Assembly (NCBI RefSeq): GCF_042434915.1
Contig: NZ_CP170198.1
Coordinates: 930,001-994,000, forward strand
Reading direction: 5' to 3'
Origin: Aquimarina sp042434915
GTDB taxonomy: Bacteria > Bacteroidota > Bacteroidia > Flavobacteriales > Flavobacteriaceae
Length of the DNA: 64,000 nucleotides
Below the pieces are notes generated by a model. The model ran no database searches and was not told the DNA's origin. It saw only the letters and a program-made list of their open reading frames with translations. How positions within the stretch are numbered: position 1 is the stretch's first letter; each line of letters opens with the position of its first letter. Below, piece after piece: positions 35,869 to 44,793 of this stretch. Made by a program: the position numbers and the translations under genes.

Positions 35869-36039
35869 GGTAACATTATATATGAAATCAGAGCAATAGT
35901 TTAGTGTCAAATCAAAAGGTCATTTCCTTTTTGCGATGGCGCTAGATTTTTATAAATTAACAAGAAATAAAAATGCGCAGATAAATCAATTGGTTCAGGT
36001 ATCCTTGCCTTGCTCCGATTCATATATTTGGCGTTATGC
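35869..36039 (+). repeat. attC of cassette 20 (type C)
   Basis: R' AGGTAAC (extended CAGGTAAC) complements GTTACCTG. Arms ATATATGAAATC/GATTCATATAT. TATATTTG precedes GCGTTATGC. Confidence 0.9.
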
Positions 36040-36457
36040 CCAAGCATCAGAAGTGAAAACAGCACCTGAAAAGCAGAACTCAAGCAATACGTTTAACGGA
36101 CGGGCTACACTGCAAAGACCTGAGTATTTTTTCAAAGATTTTTACCGATTCAAAAGTTGGAACTTTTCCTCGATTCGGACGCTGTACGCGGTAGCGAACT
36201 TACTTTGGTTAAACCTATTCCAATGGCAGCAAAGCGATCGCGAGAGTTAGAGCAAGATGACTCAATAAGTACGAAAGCAATCATCGCTTTGCTAAGCAAG
36301 TTTGCAAAATACAGGCTTCATAAAAGCCAGAGCATAACAAAATGTATAAGTTCATAGCGGCGGAAATTCCTAACGGAATTTCACGCGCATTCGCTATCTT
36401 TGAGCTGTGCGGAACATTCTTTTTTGAGTTTGCCCGCTACTAATTATACATTAAGCG
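36034..36457 (+). mobile_element. Cassette 21: ORF-less cassette (copy 6)
   Basis: A 424-bp family member with a distinct internal block (GAGCAAGATGACTCAATAAG replacing the usual AAAAGCAATACGCAAGGG). The flanking stem CAAAGCGAT/ATCGCTTTG is kept, which points to structural rather than coding conservation. Confidence 0.83.
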
Positions 36458-36882
36458 TTATGCCCAAGCATCAGAAGTGAAAACAGCACCTGAAAAGCAG
36501 AACGCAAGCAATACGTTTAACGGACGGGCTACACTGCAAAGACCTGAGTATTTTTTAAAAGATTTTTACCGATTCAAAAGTTGGAACTTTTCCCCGATAC
36601 GGACGCTGTACGCGGTAGCTAACCTGTGTTGGTTAAGCCTATTCCAATAGTAACAAAGCGATCGCGAGAGTTAGAAAAGCAATACGCAAGGGTTTCGTAA
36701 GAAATTATCGCTTTGCTAAGCAAGTTTGCAAAATACAGGCTTCATAAAAGCCAGAGCATAACAAAATGTATAAGTTCATAGCGGCGGAAATTCCTAACGG
36801 AATTTCACGCACATTTGCTATCTTTGAGCTGTGCGGAACATTCTTTTTCGAGTTTGCCCGCTACGAAACTATACATTAAACG
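36458..36882 (+). mobile_element. Cassette 22: ORF-less cassette (copy 7)
   Basis: A 425-bp family member, second of a non-identical tandem pair with cassette 21. The terminal spacer is ATTAAACG. It directly precedes the Crp-like gene, whose only upstream start codon lies in this attC. Confidence 0.83.
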
Positions 36883-37487
36883 TTAGCAACAAGGCTGAAA
36901 AACCAACAAACATTATAGAAAATTTAATAAATCATATTACCAATTTCATTCCTGTATCAACCGAATTAAAAAAGCGACTTGAAACAATTTGTGAAATTCA
37001 AAATTTTCCTAAAAATCATTTCCTTCACAAACCAAATAGGACTTGTTTATACACATATTTCATAAATAGTGGTCTGGCAAGAATTTATTATTTAAAAGAT
37101 GACAAGGAAATCACAGATAATTTTGCGGCAGAAAATGAGTGGATAACATCAATTTACAGCTTTCTTCAAAACGTTCCCGACAACTTCCATATCCAAACTT
37201 TAGAAGAAACGCAAGTGATAAGATTTTCTTTAAATGACCTCGAAGATTGCTTTAAGGATTTCCCAAAAATGGAACGATTTGGACGAATGTTGATTTCAAA
37301 ATACTTTTTAGAGCAGTCCGAACGTATTATCTCACTTCAGTTTAATTCTGCTAAAGAACGCTACATTTTTTTTGAACAAACTTCAAAAAACAAATTAGCA
37401 AGAGTACCGCTTGGAATGTTGGCATCTCACTTGGGTATGACACAAGAAACATTGAGTAGAGTTAGATCATCAAGTAATGCTTTTTGA
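36831..37487 (+). CDS. Cassette 23a: Crp/Fnr-type regulator, start uncertain
   Basis: A cNMP-binding-domain protein: jelly-roll part with LHKPNRTCLYTYFINSGLARIYYL and a C-terminal helix-turn-helix LGMLASHLGMTQETLSRVRS, ending soon after. From the cassette boundary the frame has no ATG/GTG/TTG before IIENLINHITNFIPVS. The only conventional start is GTG at 36831 inside the previous attC, adding MRNILFRVCPLRNYTL. ATT at 36912 is an alternative. No conserved cAMP-contact residues claimed. A near-identical copy is at 51929. Confidence 0.8.
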   Translation: MRNILFRVCPLRNYTLNVSNKAEKPTNIIENLINHITNFIPVSTELKKRLETICEIQNFPKNHFLHKPNRTCLYTYFINSGLARIYYLKDDKEITDNFAAENEWITSIYSFLQNVPDNFHIQTLEETQVIRFSLNDLEDCFKDFPKMERFGRMLISKYFLEQSERIISLQFNSAKERYIFFEQTSKNKLARVPLGMLASHLGMTQETLSRVRSSSNAF

Positions 37488-37542
37488 TATAAATCAAATT
37501 TACGAATTGTGATTATCCATACCTTTGAACTCAAAAATCAAA

Positions 37543-38166
37543 ATGACCAACAAATCTTACGGAATAATCGGAATTGCAGCGCCAATACTATTTTTAATAA
37601 CATATTTGATTATGTCCTCAATTCGTCCAGAATATTCAATGTTTACAAAAGCCATTAGTGAACTTGGTTCGATTGATGCGCCAAATAAATGGATTTGGAA
37701 CTTCTTCGGTTATATTCTTTCTGGAATTTTAATCGCAATTTATTCTTTAGGACTTTATAAAAATGTAGTTATAACAAAATCAAGCAAATTGTCGCTTTAC
37801 GGAATTTTATTTAGTGGTATTTTTATGACAATATCAGGAGTATTTCCTGGTGATTTTGACAACAAACAATCCACAACAATGCTTTTACATACAGTTGGTA
37901 GTTTTGGAAGTTATATCTTCTTTTTAATTGGAGCTTTTACCTATCCTAAATTGATGAATAAAACGAATTATTGGAGTAGTGTAAAAAAACCGACTCTAAT
38001 TTTCACATACTTAACTATTGTATTCGGTGTTTGGCCATTTATCTTTCCGAACATTCCCGCATTTGGTCAAAGAATTGTTTTCTTCTTTTATTTTTTATGG
38101 ATATTTTACACAGCCATTAAACTCTTAAACCAGCCGAAAGAAAGCCCAGTTGCTAACAAGGTATAA
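37543..38166 (+). CDS. Cassette 23b: DUF998 membrane protein (copy 1)
   Basis: A 207-residue protein with six predicted membrane helices, beginning SYGIIGIAAPILFLITYLIM, and with the DUF998 pattern FTKAISELGSIDAPNKWIWNFFG and GVFPGDFD. It follows the Crp-like gene by 55 bp in the same cassette, so the regulator probably controls it. The final residues (LTNKV-type end NKV) and stop lie in the attC. Confidence 0.85.
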   Translation: MTNKSYGIIGIAAPILFLITYLIMSSIRPEYSMFTKAISELGSIDAPNKWIWNFFGYILSGILIAIYSLGLYKNVVITKSSKLSLYGILFSGIFMTISGVFPGDFDNKQSTTMLLHTVGSFGSYIFFLIGAFTYPKLMNKTNYWSSVKKPTLIFTYLTIVFGVWPFIFPNIPAFGQRIVFFFYFLWIFYTAIKLLNQPKESPVANKV

Positions 38167-38346
38167 AAAACATAGGGCTTTTGTGCTTAACCGAAAGTTC
38201 TGTGCTTATTAACAAAGTCCGCTAAATATAAAATTTGGCGTTTATAAGTAAAAAGATAAAAGCAAAATATTTATATTTAGCTAAGTAATAAACCGAAACG
38301 ATAGTGCTTATCACTTGCCCTACGTTTCTTATACGAGACGTTATGC
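38151..38346 (+). repeat. attC of cassette 23 (type F)
   Basis: R' TGCTAAC (extended TTGCTAAC) complements GTTAGCAA. Arms GGTATAAAAAACATAGGGC/CCCTACGTTTCTTATAC. Terminal spacer CGAGACG, unlike the CTTAACG of its duplicate. Confidence 0.9.
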
Positions 38347-38765
38347 CCAAGCATCAGAAGTGAAAACAGCACCTCAAAAGCAGAACGCAAGTAATACGTT
38401 TAACGGACGGGCTACACTGCAAAGACCTGAGTATGTTTTCAAAGATTTTTACCGATTCAAAAGTTGGAGCTTTTCCTCGATTCGGACGCTGTACGCGGTT
38501 GCGAACTTGCGTTGGTTAAGCCTATTCCCATAGTATCAAAGCGATCGCGAGAGTTAGAAAAGCAATACGCAAGGGTTTCGTAAGAAATTATCGCTTTGCT
38601 AAGCAAGTTTACAAAATACAGGCTTCATAAAAGCCAGAGCATAACAAAATGTATAAGTTCATAGCGGCTGAAATTCCTAACGGAATTTCACGCGCATTTG
38701 CTATCTTTGAGCTGTGCGGAACATTCTTTTTCGAGTTTGCCCGCTACGAAACTATACATTAAGCG
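38341..38765 (+). mobile_element. Cassette 24: ORF-less cassette (copy 8)
   Basis: A 425-bp family member with a GTATGTTTTCAAAG variant in the body. The frame VKTAPQKQNASNTFNGRATL is open for about 60 codons here but broken in other copies. Confidence 0.83.
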
Positions 38766-38784
38766 TTATATGCAATAAGAGCAA

Positions 38785-39825
38785 ATGAACCAGATAATTT
38801 CTAAAATAGAACGGGCGAATTCTGAAAAATTGGCTTTACTAAGTCTAACAAAGGAAGATTTAACCAATATACCGAGTGAAGTTTTTGAGTTGGAACATTT
38901 GACAAATCTCAATTTGAGAGATAATAACATACAGAGTATTCCAAGTGAAATTTCAAGACTTAAAAAACTCAAAGTTCTTTATTTGGACGGGAACAATATC
39001 AAAGAGCTACCAACCGAGATTTTTGAACTTGAAAATCTTGAAATACTAAACATTGACAAGAATAATTTGAAATTCCTACCAAATAATATTGGTAGTTGCA
39101 GAAACTTAAAACGTTTACACATTTCTAAGAATGACTTGACCGAATTACCTGAATCAATAGGTGATTTGTTAAATCTTGAACACTTATTTGGTCATGGTAA
39201 CAGCATTGTAAATTTACCTAAAGAGGTAGGGTATTTGGAAAAACTAACACATTTAAACTTTTTCAACAACCAAATACAAAACCTTGATTTCGATTTAAGT
39301 CGATTAACTAAACTTGAGTATTTAGAGCTTGGATTTAATGAAATTAAGAAGGTTTCTACAACCATTGGCAAGTTGACAAAATTGAAAATACTTTCCCTGT
39401 TTGATAACGCATTGAAAATTCTACCAGCGGAATTGAATTCTCTTGTGGAGTTAACGAAGCTAAATTTGTCATATAACAATCTGAAAGAAATTGATTTTGA
39501 CTTAAACCTAATGAAAAACCTTGCCGAACTCCACGTTTTTGCAAATGAAGAATTGAAATTTAAGCAACTAGACATCTTAGAACTTTGTAATAGAACTCCT
39601 AATTATTCAACACACAGCAGACTAATAATAGACCAAACTCAGGAAAGTTTAATTGAAAAGTATCGAAGGAGAATTGAGTCTTCAAAAATTGGAATTGTTG
39701 ACTTAGATAAAAGAAGAATGCCAGAAGACCATTACAAACAAATCCCAATCGAACTCTCGGAAAGATATAAACTTACCGACCCAAGACTTGAAAAATTCAG
39801 AATGTTAAGAGAAAAAAGAAAATAA
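38785..39825 (+). CDS. Cassette 25: leucine-rich-repeat protein
   Basis: A 346-residue cytoplasmic LRR protein. About ten 23-residue repeats of the form LxxLxxLxLxxNxLxxLPxxI (for example LTNLNLRDNNIQSIPSEISR and LEILNIDKNNLKFLPNNIG) fill residues 30-260; the C-terminal 80 residues are charged. No signal peptide, so it is probably an intracellular protein-binding module. One of the clearest domain calls in the array. Confidence 0.9.
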   Translation: MNQIISKIERANSEKLALLSLTKEDLTNIPSEVFELEHLTNLNLRDNNIQSIPSEISRLKKLKVLYLDGNNIKELPTEIFELENLEILNIDKNNLKFLPNNIGSCRNLKRLHISKNDLTELPESIGDLLNLEHLFGHGNSIVNLPKEVGYLEKLTHLNFFNNQIQNLDFDLSRLTKLEYLELGFNEIKKVSTTIGKLTKLKILSLFDNALKILPAELNSLVELTKLNLSYNNLKEIDFDLNLMKNLAELHVFANEELKFKQLDILELCNRTPNYSTHSRLIIDQTQESLIEKYRRRIESSKIGIVDLDKRRMPEDHYKQIPIELSERYKLTDPRLEKFRMLREKRK

Positions 39826-39828
39826 AGC

Positions 39829-39896
39829 ATATAACAACATGTATATTGCATATGCACCCTGCGGGATGCAAACGCACCATACATAAAACGTTAGTA
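39829..39896 (+). repeat. attC of cassette 25 (type D, short)
   Basis: R' ATATAAC (extended GCATATAAC) complements GTTATATGC. Central hairpin TGCACCCTGCGGGATGCA. 68 bp. Confidence 0.92.
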
Positions 39897-39908
39897 TTAA
39901 TTGAAAAA

Positions 39909-40391
39909 ATGAGACGATTAAAGTTATTATTGACTAGCCTATTTATATTAATCTCAATAGTAATTATAACAGCTTATTTTATACCTAATATTATTAAAAT
40001 AATTGCTGATTATAATTATAGACCTAAAATAAACATCTACAAGCTTATAATCATTTTGATTCAATTGTCAATATTGATTTATGTTGCTTATAGAGCTTTA
40101 AAATATCTGAGAATTAATCTATCAAATCGAGAATTAAAAAGAGAAATGCTAAATTCCAATTGGATAAAGATTGAGTCCAAAAATTATGTCTTTGATTTAT
40201 ATAAAGATGAGAATTCTTCTTCATATAAAGTTCATACATATAAACCCAAACATGGAGGAGTTGACGTAATTCACTATTTGACAAATGACGAAGTAAAAAA
40301 TTACCTGTCAAACGGAATTGATAGTTTAAAACTTAGATTTGATGATATGGATAAAAACTATTCTAAATATGAATTGAAATCGTGGAGATAA
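39909..40391 (+). CDS. Cassette 26: two-helix membrane protein (copy 2)
   Basis: Protein identical to the cassette 2 product (160 residues, two N-terminal membrane helices). DNA identity begins at the TT of the junction and ends at the G of the next one; flanking cassettes differ. ATG at 39909 is used; the frame also continues upstream through the short attC. Confidence 0.75.
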   Translation: MRRLKLLLTSLFILISIVIITAYFIPNIIKIIADYNYRPKINIYKLIIILIQLSILIYVAYRALKYLRINLSNRELKREMLNSNWIKIESKNYVFDLYKDENSSSYKVHTYKPKHGGVDVIHYLTNDEVKNYLSNGIDSLKLRFDDMDKNYSKYELKSWR

Positions 40392-40396
40392 ACTAA

Positions 40397-40584
40397 TACT
40401 AACACTATGTAAACGCAATGCTTTTAAGGACTTTGGTCTAAGGGAGTTTTGTGTTTGTGAGGTCGACGTCACAAATTTTATTATTTTACAATCAAATTTA
40501 AAAAACTAAAAAGTGTAACGCCTTGCGCCCTATCGAAAGTCACTGACTTTTTACACGCACAGACGTTTACATTTAACGTTGCCA
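40397..40584 (+). repeat. attC of cassette 26
   Basis: R' TACTAAC complements GTTAGTA. Same 188-bp type as cassette 2, but joined to GTTGCCA instead of GTTATGC. Confidence 0.9.
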
Positions 40585-40589
40585 GTAAT

Positions 40590-41246
40590 TTGAGAAAAAC
40601 ATTGGAAATCACAAAAAAAGACATAGAAAAACTAATTGAATTGAGAAAAGAAAACACTTTTCTTAATCATTTATGGAATGTTTTTTCTCGTGATTTTAGA
40701 GCAAAAGGAGAAATTGGTCGGAATGAAATAAAAGTTTGGAAACAGAATATGTGGAATATGACTTTCTATCCGATTTTCACGTTTGAATTAAACGCTAATA
40801 ATCATCTGACAAACATAACGCACAAATTAAATCCAATAGGAAAAACAATCGTTGGATTATTTTCAATCGGAATTATCTACTTTGTTTTTACCAATTTCTC
40901 AACCGATTTTGACTTTTTGGAAAATTGGTTGGCAATTCTAATCGTTTCGGTTTTCTTGCTAATTTTTATTATCGTTTTCAGAAAACTTTATCAATCCGAA
41001 AAGCAAAATCAACTTGACGAAATATTTGAGTTTTTAGACATAGAAGTTGAGGAAAAGAAACCAGAAAAGGAATGGTCACTGAAAAATATATTAATCAGAT
41101 TATTTACGTATCCGTTTTGTCTGTTTTTAATCGGACTTAACATTTTTCTAATAATTCCGAATGGACAATACATTTTAGCATTGGGAACTTTTGGGTTTGT
41201 TGGATTTTATCTATTTGCGGATTTGAAAATGATATTTAAAAAATAA
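40590..41246 (+). CDS. Cassette 27: multi-helix membrane protein
   Basis: A 218-residue membrane protein with a TTG start 11 bp inside the cassette, since no ATG exists before the first helix. Predicted helices: TIVGLFSIGIIYFVFTNF, LAILIVSVFLLIFIIVF, YPFCLFLIGLNIFLII and YILALGTFGFVGFYLFA, with a charged loop between the second and third. No family recognised. Confidence 0.7.
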   Translation: MRKTLEITKKDIEKLIELRKENTFLNHLWNVFSRDFRAKGEIGRNEIKVWKQNMWNMTFYPIFTFELNANNHLTNITHKLNPIGKTIVGLFSIGIIYFVFTNFSTDFDFLENWLAILIVSVFLLIFIIVFRKLYQSEKQNQLDEIFEFLDIEVEEKKPEKEWSLKNILIRLFTYPFCLFLIGLNIFLIIPNGQYILALGTFGFVGFYLFADLKMIFKK

Positions 41247-41253
41247 AAACTAC

Positions 41254-41389
41254 TGGCAACACCATGTATAATTAATTGCTTTTTTAAGTTCTTACTTGCG
41301 AAAATTCCTGCGGAATTTTCTCGGGTTCGTAAATGTTTGTTAACTTAGTTGCTTAACCACGCAACTAACCATACACAAACACGTTGTAG
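41254..41389 (+). repeat. attC of cassette 27 (type E)
   Basis: R' TGGCAAC (extended CTGGCAAC) complements GTTGCCAG. Arms TGTATAATTAATTGC/GCAACTAACCATACAC. Inner hairpin GAAAATTCC/GGAATTTTC. Confidence 0.9.
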
Positions 41390-41407
41390 CCAATTACGAA
41401 AACGAAA

Positions 41408-41854
41408 ATGAGGAATATAATATTAACTTTTATTTTATTGATAAGTGGAATTTTGTTTGCTCAAAAAACTGACAGTCTGAAATTGGAGCAGATTTATCAA
41501 AAAATTGATTCGATAAAATATTCTGAATCGGATTTTATTAAAATGCAGAAGTATTTTAATGAGAACTCAGAATTAAATACCCTGATTTCAAAAAAAGCTA
41601 AACAAGGAGATAAAAATGCAACTGACTTCCTTGAAATACTGACTCTTCCCTATGACAAAGCAAATGAAAAATACGGAGAGAAAGAAATTAAGGTTATAAT
41701 ACATTCTCATTATATGTCTGTTGGAGTTCAGGAAAAGTTTAACAAATTGAATTCGGAACTGGACGCGAAACTTGATAGTTTAAAATTGCAAAAAGAATAT
41801 TTTGAAAAAGAAATAGAAAATGACAAACGAATAATAGACAGTCTAAAAAACTAA
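41408..41854 (+). CDS. Cassette 28a: secreted coiled-coil protein
   Basis: A 148-residue protein with a signal peptide (RNIILTFILLISGILFA) and a helical, charged mature region ending in a coiled coil (KLQKEYFEKEIENDKRIIDS). First gene of a two-gene cassette; 2 bp separate it from the next start, so they are translationally linked. Confidence 0.72.
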   Translation: MRNIILTFILLISGILFAQKTDSLKLEQIYQKIDSIKYSESDFIKMQKYFNENSELNTLISKKAKQGDKNATDFLEILTLPYDKANEKYGEKEIKVIIHSHYMSVGVQEKFNKLNSELDAKLDSLKLQKEYFEKEIENDKRIIDSLKN

Positions 41855-41856
41855 TA

Positions 41857-42390
41857 ATGATTATCGAAGAAACTTATGGACTTACGAGTTTTAATGGATT
41901 TTTCGAAATACCTATTTATAGACTTACTAATGAAAAGTTTGAGGTCGAATTAAGCAGTTATATTACTAAAGAGATTCCATATTCAAAAGAGGATATGGAG
42001 AAATGGAATCCTGGAAAAGGTAAATCAATGTATGATCAAGTTTGGTCTGATATTAAAGACTTAAGTGAATATAACTGGAAATTTAACGAAATAATTGGTT
42101 GGATAACCCTACACTTAAATCACAATACTATAATAGGAGAGATTTTTCTTAAAAAAGCAAAACGAATTGTAAAAAATAGTAGATCAAAAATTAAATTTTA
42201 CGATTGCGCTTTTAAAATACCATTTAACAATCAAGATTCAAATCAAAAGATATTTGAAGAAACGTTGAATGAAATAAATAAGGTTCAACAAATGACCAAA
42301 TTTAAAAACCGATATATTGACAAATCCAAATTTGAACTTATTGGACCTCATATTGATTGGAAAAACCTTTATAAAATGCTCAATAAATAA
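41857..42390 (+). CDS. Cassette 28b: hypothetical protein
   Basis: A 177-residue soluble protein (MIIEETYGLTSFNGFFEIPI) with a conserved-looking EIIGWITLHLNHNTIIGEIF core and a basic middle. Not recognised. Second gene of the cassette. Confidence 0.7.
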   Translation: MIIEETYGLTSFNGFFEIPIYRLTNEKFEVELSSYITKEIPYSKEDMEKWNPGKGKSMYDQVWSDIKDLSEYNWKFNEIIGWITLHLNHNTIIGEIFLKKAKRIVKNSRSKIKFYDCAFKIPFNNQDSNQKIFEETLNEINKVQQMTKFKNRYIDKSKFELIGPHIDWKNLYKMLNK

Positions 42391-42398
42391 AAAACTGG

Positions 42399-42466
42399 CT
42401 ACAACAATTTGTATATTGCATATGCCGCCTTCGGCAGACAAACGCAACATACAAGAAACGTTATGC
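42399..42466 (+). repeat. attC of cassette 28 (type D, short)
   Basis: R' CTACAAC (extended GGCTACAAC) complements GTTGTAGCC. Central TGCCGCCTTCGGCAGACA hairpin. 68 bp. Confidence 0.92.
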
Positions 42467-42885
42467 CCAAGCATTAGAAGTGGAAACAGCACCTGAAAAG
42501 CAGAACGTAAGCAATACGTTTAACGGACGGGCTACAGTGCAAAGACCTAAGTATTTTTTCAAAGATTTTTACCGATTCAAAAGTTGGAGCTTTTCCCAGA
42601 TTCGGACGCTGTACACGGTAGCGAACTTGCGTTGGTTAAGCCTATTCCAATAGTAACAAAGCGATCGCGAGAGTTAGAAAAGCAATACGCAAGGGTTTCG
42701 TAAGAAATTATCGCGTTGCTAAGCAAGTTTGCAAAATACAGGCTTCATAAAAGCCAGAGCATAACAAAATGTATAGATTAATAGCGGCTGAAATTCCTAA
42801 CGGAATTTCACGCGCATTTGCTATCTTTGAGCTGTGCGGAACATTCTTTTTAGAGATTGCCCGCTACGAAACTATACATTAAGCG
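42461..42885 (+). mobile_element. Cassette 29: ORF-less cassette (copy 9)
   Basis: A 425-bp family member. It carries ATCGCGTTG in the 3' half of the conserved stem, one uncompensated mismatch, and TAGAGATTGCCC in the attC, so this copy is slightly decayed. Confidence 0.83.
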
Positions 42886-42906
42886 TTGTAAAACATTTGA
42901 AAAAAA

Positions 42907-43452
42907 ATGAAAACAAGATTAAAATATTTAATAATTCCTTTTTTAGGATTGCTAATTGGTTGCGCAAGTGGACAACTGAAAACTACGGAAATCGAGAATG
43001 ATGAAGCTATCATAATTGCTCGTACGTTCATAAAAAATAATGGAGAAAATATAAATACAAAATGGAATTTTCTTTGGGATGAAAGATTATGGGGGAAAAA
43101 CGCTGTTTGGGTTGAAAAAGATGGATATGTATTTATGAAATTACCAAAAGGAAAACATTTTATATCTCTACTTCAATACAATGAATATCGAAAAAATATT
43201 CCTGACAATTATTTATCTGTAGATTTAGAACCCAACAAAATATATTATATCGGAGATTTGACTTTTAACTGGAATATCAACAAAAATGATGTTGCGAATA
43301 CTGGTGTTGTCGGAGCAGTTTCAGACGCAGGAAAAAATGAAAATAAAATTCAAGTTGACCTAATTGACAATTACGAAAATATGGTTAAGGAATTTAATGA
43401 AGAGTACGGAAATTCAAAACCTGTTGAAAAGCAACTAATCCAAATTGAATAA
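42907..43452 (+). CDS. Cassette 30: lipoprotein
   Basis: A 181-residue lipoprotein (lipobox FLGLLIGC). The mature region has YVFMKLPKGKHFISLLQYNEY and YLSVDLEPNKIYYIGDLTFNW, the layout of DUF2846-like periplasmic beta proteins (weak). The acidic C-terminus ends in NYENMVKEFNEEYG. Confidence 0.74.
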   Translation: MKTRLKYLIIPFLGLLIGCASGQLKTTEIENDEAIIIARTFIKNNGENINTKWNFLWDERLWGKNAVWVEKDGYVFMKLPKGKHFISLLQYNEYRKNIPDNYLSVDLEPNKIYYIGDLTFNWNINKNDVANTGVVGAVSDAGKNENKIQVDLIDNYENMVKEFNEEYGNSKPVEKQLIQIE

Positions 43453-43464
43453 ATAAAAAACGTT

Positions 43465-43597
43465 TTACAACACCGTATAAACTTTATTGCTAGTTTTGGC
43501 TCACTTAGGAAATTCCTTCGGAATTTCGCCGTTCGTGTTTTATTTAGTAAATTCATTGCTTAAACAACGCAACAAAGCTTATACAACAACGTTGGGC
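43465..43597 (+). repeat. attC of cassette 30 (type E)
   Basis: R' TTACAAC (extended TTTTACAAC) complements GTTGTAAAA. Arms GTATAAAC/GCTTATACAA. Inner hairpin GGAAATTCC/GGAATTTCG. Confidence 0.9.
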
Positions 43598-43624
43598 GCA
43601 AGCTGACCAAACCAAAACTATAGA

Positions 43625-44197
43625 ATGAAAAAAACGCTAAATGACTTGACCAAAGACGAATGGAATACACTATATCCAATTGAATTGGTCGACCATAATC
43701 CAGAATGGAATAGAATTTACGAGGAAGAAAAAAATCGTATCGTTGACAAGGTTGGAAACGAAACAATACTGCGAATCGAACACTTTGGGAGTTCATCCAT
43801 TCCAACTATAAAATCGAAACCATATATCGACTTAATGATTGAAATCCCGAAAGAGAAATTATTTGATGAGAATTTAATTGCTCAATTTACAGAGTTGGGA
43901 TATTCACATTTTGTAGTACCAGCAAGAGAAAATATTGAGGCTTATTCGTCTTTCGGAAAAGGATATAATGTTGACGGAACCAAAGAGCAGATTTTCCAAA
44001 TCCATATGTGTCCAAAAGATAATGTAATGTGGAAACAAATTGATTTCCGCGATTACCTAAACTCGAACGAAAAAAGAGCCAAGGAATACGAAAGTTTGAA
44101 ACTGGAACTGGCTTTAAAATTTAAAAACGACCGAGGAGCATATGTCTTGGGAAAAACTGAATTTGTAAAAGAAACATTGGAATTAATAAACGAATAA
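43625..44197 (+). CDS. Cassette 31: GrpB family nucleotidyltransferase-like protein
   Basis: A 190-residue GrpB/UPF0157 protein: VDHNPEWNRIYEEEKNRI, RIEHFGSSSIPTIKSKPYIDLMIEI (nucleotidyltransferase-type GS...D.D region), IHMCPKDNVMWKQIDFRDYL and a C-terminal YVLGKTEFVKE. Full length for the family. GrpB proteins have a polymerase-beta-like fold; substrate unknown. Confidence 0.9.
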   Translation: MKKTLNDLTKDEWNTLYPIELVDHNPEWNRIYEEEKNRIVDKVGNETILRIEHFGSSSIPTIKSKPYIDLMIEIPKEKLFDENLIAQFTELGYSHFVVPARENIEAYSSFGKGYNVDGTKEQIFQIHMCPKDNVMWKQIDFRDYLNSNEKRAKEYESLKLELALKFKNDRGAYVLGKTEFVKETLELINE

Positions 44198-44204
44198 AGC
44201 CAGC

Positions 44205-44334
44205 GCACAACATTGGCTATAAACAATTGCTATTAGAGGCTTATCCTGAAAATTCCTGCGGAATTTTCAGCTTATCTTGTACTTGCAAAAGTCCGTGCTA
44301 ACACACGCAACTGTTCATAGCCAAACCGTTATGC
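44205..44334 (+). repeat. attC of cassette 31 (type E-like)
   Basis: R' GCACAAC (GCGCACAAC) pairs with GTTGGGCGC with one mismatch, the least perfect R' match noted. Arms TGGCTATAAACAATTGC/GCAACTGTTCATAGCC. Confidence 0.85.
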
Positions 44335-44751
44335 CCAAGCATCAGAAGTGAAAACAGCACCTGAAAAGCAGAACGCAAGCAATACGTTTAACGGACGGGC
44401 TACACTGCAAAGACCTGAGTATTTTTCAAAGATTTTTACCGATTCAAAAGTTGGAACTTTTCCCCGTTACGGACGTTGTACGCGGTTGCGAACTTGCTTT
44501 GGTTAAGTCTATTCCAATAGTAACAAAGCGATCGCAATAGTTAGAAAAGCAATACGCAAAGGTTTCGTAAGAAATTATCGCTTTGTTAAGCAAGTTTGCA
44601 AAATACAGGCTTCATAAAAGCCAGAGCATAACAAAATGTATAAGTTCACAGCGGCTGAAATTCCTAACGGAATTTCACGCGCATTTGCTATCTTTGAGCT
44701 GTGCGGAACATTCTTTTTCGAGTTTGCCCGCTACAAATTATACATTAAGCG
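44329..44751 (+). mobile_element. Cassette 32: ORF-less cassette (copy 10)
   Basis: A 423-bp family member, more diverged (CGTTACGGACGTTG and GATCGCAATAG variants), but with the CAAAGCGAT/ATCGCTTTG stem intact. Confidence 0.83.
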
Positions 44752-44793
44752 TTACAAGCAATTTAATCAAAAAAATACTTGCAAATAAAAATT

